From Lachnospiraceae bacterium (GTDB taxonomy: Bacteria; Bacillota; Clostridia; Lachnospirales; Lachnospiraceae): DNA of 17,844 nucleotides. The position numbers were made by a program, and so were the translations under genes. A model generated the notes under the pieces. It searched no databases, was not told where the DNA came from, and saw nothing but the letters and a program-made list of their open reading frames with translations. The stretch covers positions 1 to 17,844 of the forward strand of contig CAAGFP010000035.1 in assembly GCA_900769175.1 (NCBI GenBank), in the 5' to 3' direction. This document shows, in pieces, positions 15,801 to 17,844 of the stretch. Positions within the stretch are counted from its first letter, which is position 1; the number at the start of each line of letters is the position of its first letter.

Positions 15801-17506
15801 GAAACCTGACAAAGGGTAAATATACACTTACACTTACCACAAAGATTAATGGTGAGGATTGGGAAATCGGTGTATTAAAAGTAAATGTAACAGAAAAGAA
15901 ACCGTCTCTTTCCATTAAGCAGACGAAGAAAGTGAACCTTTTCTATGATCCTGCGGATGAAAATCATACAGGTAAATTAGAGATTAAAGAAACCACAAGC
16001 GGAAAAATGATTACGAATGCGTCTATTTCGAATGCGGATTTCACATATGATGAACAGACCGGAGAATTATCCTTAAATTACGGAGCAAATTCCGCAAATC
16101 CGAATAAGAAAGCGACCGTTACCGTTAAGTTTGATGATTATGAATACTATGATATCATCGAAAAGAATATTACGATATCCACAGAGAACAAAGCACCTTC
16201 CGTAACGGTAGAAACTGCGAATAAAATTATTAATACAAAACTGAATATGGATTCTACCGGATTAATCATCAGAGCGAATAAAAAGTCTGTTTCACAGGTT
16301 GTTTCGGTTGACTTCGTAAAAGACGGTCAGGCTGTGAAAGAACTCGGAAACATGGAATTGAAACGAATTGAAGGCGTTTGGACCGTCTGTGCAAAAGAAG
16401 GAAAGAAGCTTGTAGGCGGAAACTATCCTCTCTATGTGCAGGACATCAGCTGGACAAAGCCGGTAAAGGTGAACCTGGTATTAAGCGTTACAACCGGTAC
16501 TCCTCCCGTAAAGGCTGAGAAAGAGACTCTGGTATTGAACCAGAAACTTCCGGCTTACGACCAGAGCGAGACAGCGGTATCCATTACAACAAGCGGTGAA
16601 TATTTTATCCAGAGAGCATATATCAAACCGGATGTTGATGCTGCAAAGATTAAAGATTTCGTAACGGTATATTATGACAGTTCAGAACAGAAAATCAAAG
16701 CGAAATTTACCGTAAATTATTTCGAGTCCGACAGAAAAGCGGATGCGTTCAACGGAACCTATACCTATAAGGTGACTCCGATTGTGGGTGTACAATCCGA
16801 TACCGGACTGGTTGTAATGGGCGGAACCCCGATTACAATTAAGATTAAATTAATCAATCAGGATCCGAAGGTAAGTGTAAAGACCAGCGGAAGCATTGAT
16901 CTGGTGAACCGCAGAAATTCCGGTATCACCCTGACTCCGAGCTTTTCGAATGTGAACGGAACAATTAAAAAGATTGAAGTTGCCGGCGTGAACAGAAGTA
17001 TGTTTAAACTTGAAGAGGTAATGGTTTCCGATAAGAAAACCGTTCAGCTTCGTGCAAATGAAAACGGTACTTACAGAATCGGCAGCAAATATGATGTTTA
17101 TATCAAATATACACTTTGTAACGATCGTGGAGAATGCAGCGTACGTTCACAGAAGATTTCCGTACAGTTAAAGCAGTCTTCCGTTTCGGTGAAACTCGGA
17201 AAGACGAATCTGCTTCTTTCTTCGAGAGCGAAAAATGTAGAACTGAATCCGATTCCGATTAGCTGCAAATCCGGTATTCTTGACCGCGCATCCGTAAGTA
17301 TTGCAAGTGATGCAACCGGACAGTTTGTGGTTGACAGAATCGAAGCCGAAGACGGACAGAATGCAAAAATATATCTGAAAGTGAAAGACGGGGCGAACCT
17401 TACACCCGGAAAGACATATTCCGTGAAATTAAACATTGCATTCTGGGATTCCGGATTCAATGCAAAGAACACATCCGTTAACGTAAAGGTAAAAGTGATG
17501 AAATAA
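12866..17506 (+). CDS. Large exported protein: signal peptide, Ser/Glu tract, leucine-rich repeats, Big2-like and repeated C-terminal modules
   Basis: This 1546-residue protein is probably secreted or surface-associated and of unknown function. The signal peptide has a basic start (MRKKGNWRRG), a hydrophobic core and likely cleavage after LNALAA (residue 36). Residues ~40-137 are almost entirely Ser, Glu, Thr and Val, encoded by DNA repeats. An LRR cap (IFPDAQLRAYLK) and about ten leucine-rich repeats of the LDCSNN/LNCS style span ~178-450. A Big2-like Ig domain lies at ~525-614 (SVATIDENGNIVAVGPGRT). Further Ig-like sequence follows. From ~905 to the end, about six related modules of 100-120 residues each open with PxVSV-like and close with a GxxYxVxL...VxV pattern. 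There is no LPXTG, SLH, transmembrane or choline-binding end. GGGAGG at 12853-12858 lies 7 bases before ATG. Adhesion or carbohydrate binding are possible but unproven. Confidence 0.85.
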   Translation: MRKKGNWRRGLAIALSTLMLLGSTNLEAFTLNALAAEPVETETELEISEEVSEEISEKVSEENSEEGSEAVSEEETEEVSEETTEEETEEVSEETTEEESEEVSEEVSEETTEEESEEISEELTEEVSDETTDNTDSLDRAGGLDFDNQTIFPDAQLRAYLKAYFGKSELTNSDIYAVKSLDISGENAYGIENLKGIEKFTKVESIECHTRSLKKADLSAVKSLKTIDMSGCSLNEIKLSSSTASTLIELDLSDNLFKKSIALKNYTKLERVDLSKNEITEIPELSSTSILYFDCSDNKLSELNLAELINVEVLNCSNNNLRALEVNRCIKLEELDCSGNELLSSLIFVAIDETTNQEVYTGDNLWRLDISYCAFSDIDLARLKNLAALNCSHNRFEKLKLDKNTKLDNLDCSYNNLRGLDITKNTEIDGNTLFCNNNNLYFINVADGFQNWNDSILEGNKHISDSNEIKFDTGFKKDNVFSLDENLVYNKENNASAFVIVDGAKPAKYTYAINKYIKVQFTLTVLGNTYSVESIQIPFTKNMNPGENGKIYATVMPGEASGLPLLYSSSNESVATIDENGNIVAVGPGRTTILVKSKENPEIVSNACNLTVNSVVEAPEDTVVVTYAGSRLKLGNVPVPESIRDDYTWEDPELLLSSYKDTKTIFNCVRKEDKKVDGVVYETAKVAVYFVSIADIQVNVDNTTIFLGANPKSAILTITPVYSIEYRSVLQNMDTKDYVMDFTTSNRFTNVTSSNRVDVTNQGKVSVTDITKKGTVKIKSELEVLCEGRVCVNKAKNMSIKVEELASSADISVTSVTRNGIAVDFERDDLKPGDELIIKAEATGIPAGKKVKLTSSDSKVLKIAEIKDPASETSTYKATVTGYGTAKLTYTAVKNSKVKKQAVVLVRNYAPALVTPEVSVNRFLKNKSAQFILMPSFETAYSDVSVSAVKENTKAAPKDFTITRVGDANSNLFNIAVNGNLTKGKYTLTLTTKINGEDWEIGVLKVNVTEKKPSLSIKQTKKVNLFYDPADENHTGKLEIKETTSGKMITNASISNADFTYDEQTGELSLNYGANSANPNKKATVTVKFDDYEYYDIIEKNITISTENKAPSVTVETANKIINTKLNMDSTGLIIRANKKSVSQVVSVDFVKDGQAVKELGNMELKRIEGVWTVCAKEGKKLVGGNYPLYVQDISWTKPVKVNLVLSVTTGTPPVKAEKETLVLNQKLPAYDQSETAVSITTSGEYFIQRAYIKPDVDAAKIKDFVTVYYDSSEQKIKAKFTVNYFESDRKADAFNGTYTYKVTPIVGVQSDTGLVVMGGTPITIKIKLINQDPKVSVKTSGSIDLVNRRNSGITLTPSFSNVNGTIKKIEVAGVNRSMFKLEEVMVSDKKTVQLRANENGTYRIGSKYDVYIKYTLCNDRGECSVRSQKISVQLKQSSVSVKLGKTNLLLSSRAKNVELNPIPISCKSGILDRASVSIASDATGQFVVDRIEAEDGQNAKIYLKVKDGANLTPGKTYSVKLNIAFWDSGFNAKNTSVNVKVKVMK
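13082..13261 (+). repeat. 36-bp tandem repeats encoding the Ser/Glu-rich tract
   Basis: Units of 36 bases encoding EEETEEVSEETT occur at 13082-13117, 13118-13153, 13154-13201 (48 bases, carrying an extra 12-base GAAGTTTCGGAA-like unit) and 13202-13237, with a partial unit at 13238-13261. All stay in frame because both 36 and 12 are multiples of three. They correspond to residues 73-132. Upstream sequence from about 13003 has looser versions of the same motif. Such tracts commonly change copy number by slippage or recombination. Confidence 0.9.
15595..17503 (+). repeat. About six divergent protein modules at the C-terminus of the exported protein
   Basis: By eye, related modules begin near 15595 (TPEVSVNRFLKNKSAQFIL), 15898 (KPSLSIKQTKKVNLF), 16190 (APSVTVETANKIINTKL), 16499 (TPPVKAEKETLVLNQKL), 16858 (DPKVSVKTSGSIDLV) and 17175 (QSSVSVKLGKTNLLL). 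Most end with a GxxYxVxL-like strand and a VxVxV-like strand, for example GKYTLTLTTK, GTYTYKVTPI, GSKYDVYIKYT and GKTYSVKLNIA. Lengths are about 100-120 residues. DNA identity between copies is low, so these are old duplications. They are probably beta-sandwich domains, by pattern only. Confidence 0.65.
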
Positions 17507-17553
17507 ATCGGAAATGATAAAGGGAAAACAAACTGTGTTTATGGGGGAAAATA

Positions 17554-17844
17554 ATGTACAGGGTTGCGATATGCGATGATGAATCTACTTCGTTACAAAT
17601 TAATAAAGTATTAACGGAAGAGATTTTGACGGAAGAAAAAATCGAACATGAAATAACCGTATTCGATGATATGGAGAAGATGATTCAGGCACTTTCTGAT
17701 GACAGAACACAATATGATGTTCTGTTGTCAGATATCCTGGCAGTCGGAATGAACGGAATTGAAGCGGCGGAAGAACTTCGAAGGCTTGGAGAAAAGATAT
17801 CAATTATCTTTATTTCATCAACAGCCGAATACGCATTAGACGGA
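17554..17844 (+). CDS. Response regulator, receiver domain (partial; probably LytTR class)
   Basis: The first 97 residues of a gene that runs off the window. MYRVAICDDE with the acidic pair D8/D9, the phospho-acceptor Asp60 in YDVLLSDILAVGMNGIE, and the strand ISIIFISST with S88 or S89 identify a CheY-like receiver domain. The MYRVAICDDE opening and overall spacing resemble AgrA/VirR-type LytTR regulators, but the output domain is not in the window. The loop after Asp60 is unusual: the common D-I-x-M-P-x-M-x-G reads D-I-L-A-V-G-M-N-G, so the usual Met and Pro are replaced. GGGGG at 17543-17547 lies 6 bases before ATG. Only 47 bases separate it from the exported protein gene, with no terminator visible, so co-transcription is possible. 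Confidence 0.9.
   Translation, partial: MYRVAICDDESTSLQINKVLTEEILTEEKIEHEITVFDDMEKMIQALSDDRTQYDVLLSDILAVGMNGIEAAEELRRLGEKISIIFISSTAEYALDG

Noticed and set aside
1..17844. CRISPR array, tRNA, rRNA, insertion sequence or phage genes
   Set aside because: No regularly spaced identical repeats, no tRNA-like cloverleaf, no rRNA-like sequence, and no transposase or phage-like product was seen on either strand.

Overview
The window looks like a chromosome segment from a low-to-medium GC Gram-positive anaerobe, most likely a member of the Clostridia close to Lachnospiraceae. The reasons are a perfect CIRCE operator ahead of hrcA-grpE-dnaK-dnaJ, a DnaK lacking the nucleotide-binding-domain insert typical of Gram-negative DnaK, a RecU-type Holliday junction resolvase, strong AGGAGG-like ribosome binding sites, and a large Big2/leucine-rich-repeat exported protein. 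The family-level placement is inference. All genes I support are on the + strand.

Region 1 (1-5300) is the HrcA-controlled class I heat-shock operon. Two good sigma-A type promoters and a perfect CIRCE precede hrcA (GTG start at 256). grpE, dnaK and dnaJ follow, and an intrinsic terminator closes the operon. The hrcA-grpE gap carries a 42-bp tandem duplication. GrpE has a long acidic N-terminal tail with four evenly spaced cysteines.

Region 2 (5300-7600) is a hairpin-rich intergenic element that may be a dispersed repeat, followed by a MATE-family exporter and a RecU resolvase. In Bacillus subtilis dnaJ is followed directly by prmA (yqeT) and rsmE (yqeU), so these two genes appear to split an ancestral cluster.

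Region 3 (7600-12713) holds prmA (ribosomal protein L11 methyltransferase), rsmE (16S rRNA m3U1498 methyltransferase), a NifS/IscS-type cysteine desulfurase and, 17 bases after it, a six-TM hybrid histidine kinase with HisKA, HATPase, receiver and Hpt domains.

Region 4 (12714-17844) begins with a near-consensus promoter and a 5' leader hairpin. These drive a 1546-residue exported protein with a signal peptide, Ser/Glu repeat tract, leucine-rich repeats, a Big2-like domain and about six copies of a roughly 100-120 residue beta-rich module. It has no visible wall anchor. A response regulator receiver (probably LytTR class) starts 47 bases later and runs off the window.

Most of this is conserved housekeeping. 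I did not find a clear new system. The least explained parts are the repeated modules in the exported protein, its leader hairpin and regulator neighbour, the cysteine-bearing GrpE tail, and the hairpin element between dnaJ and the MATE gene.
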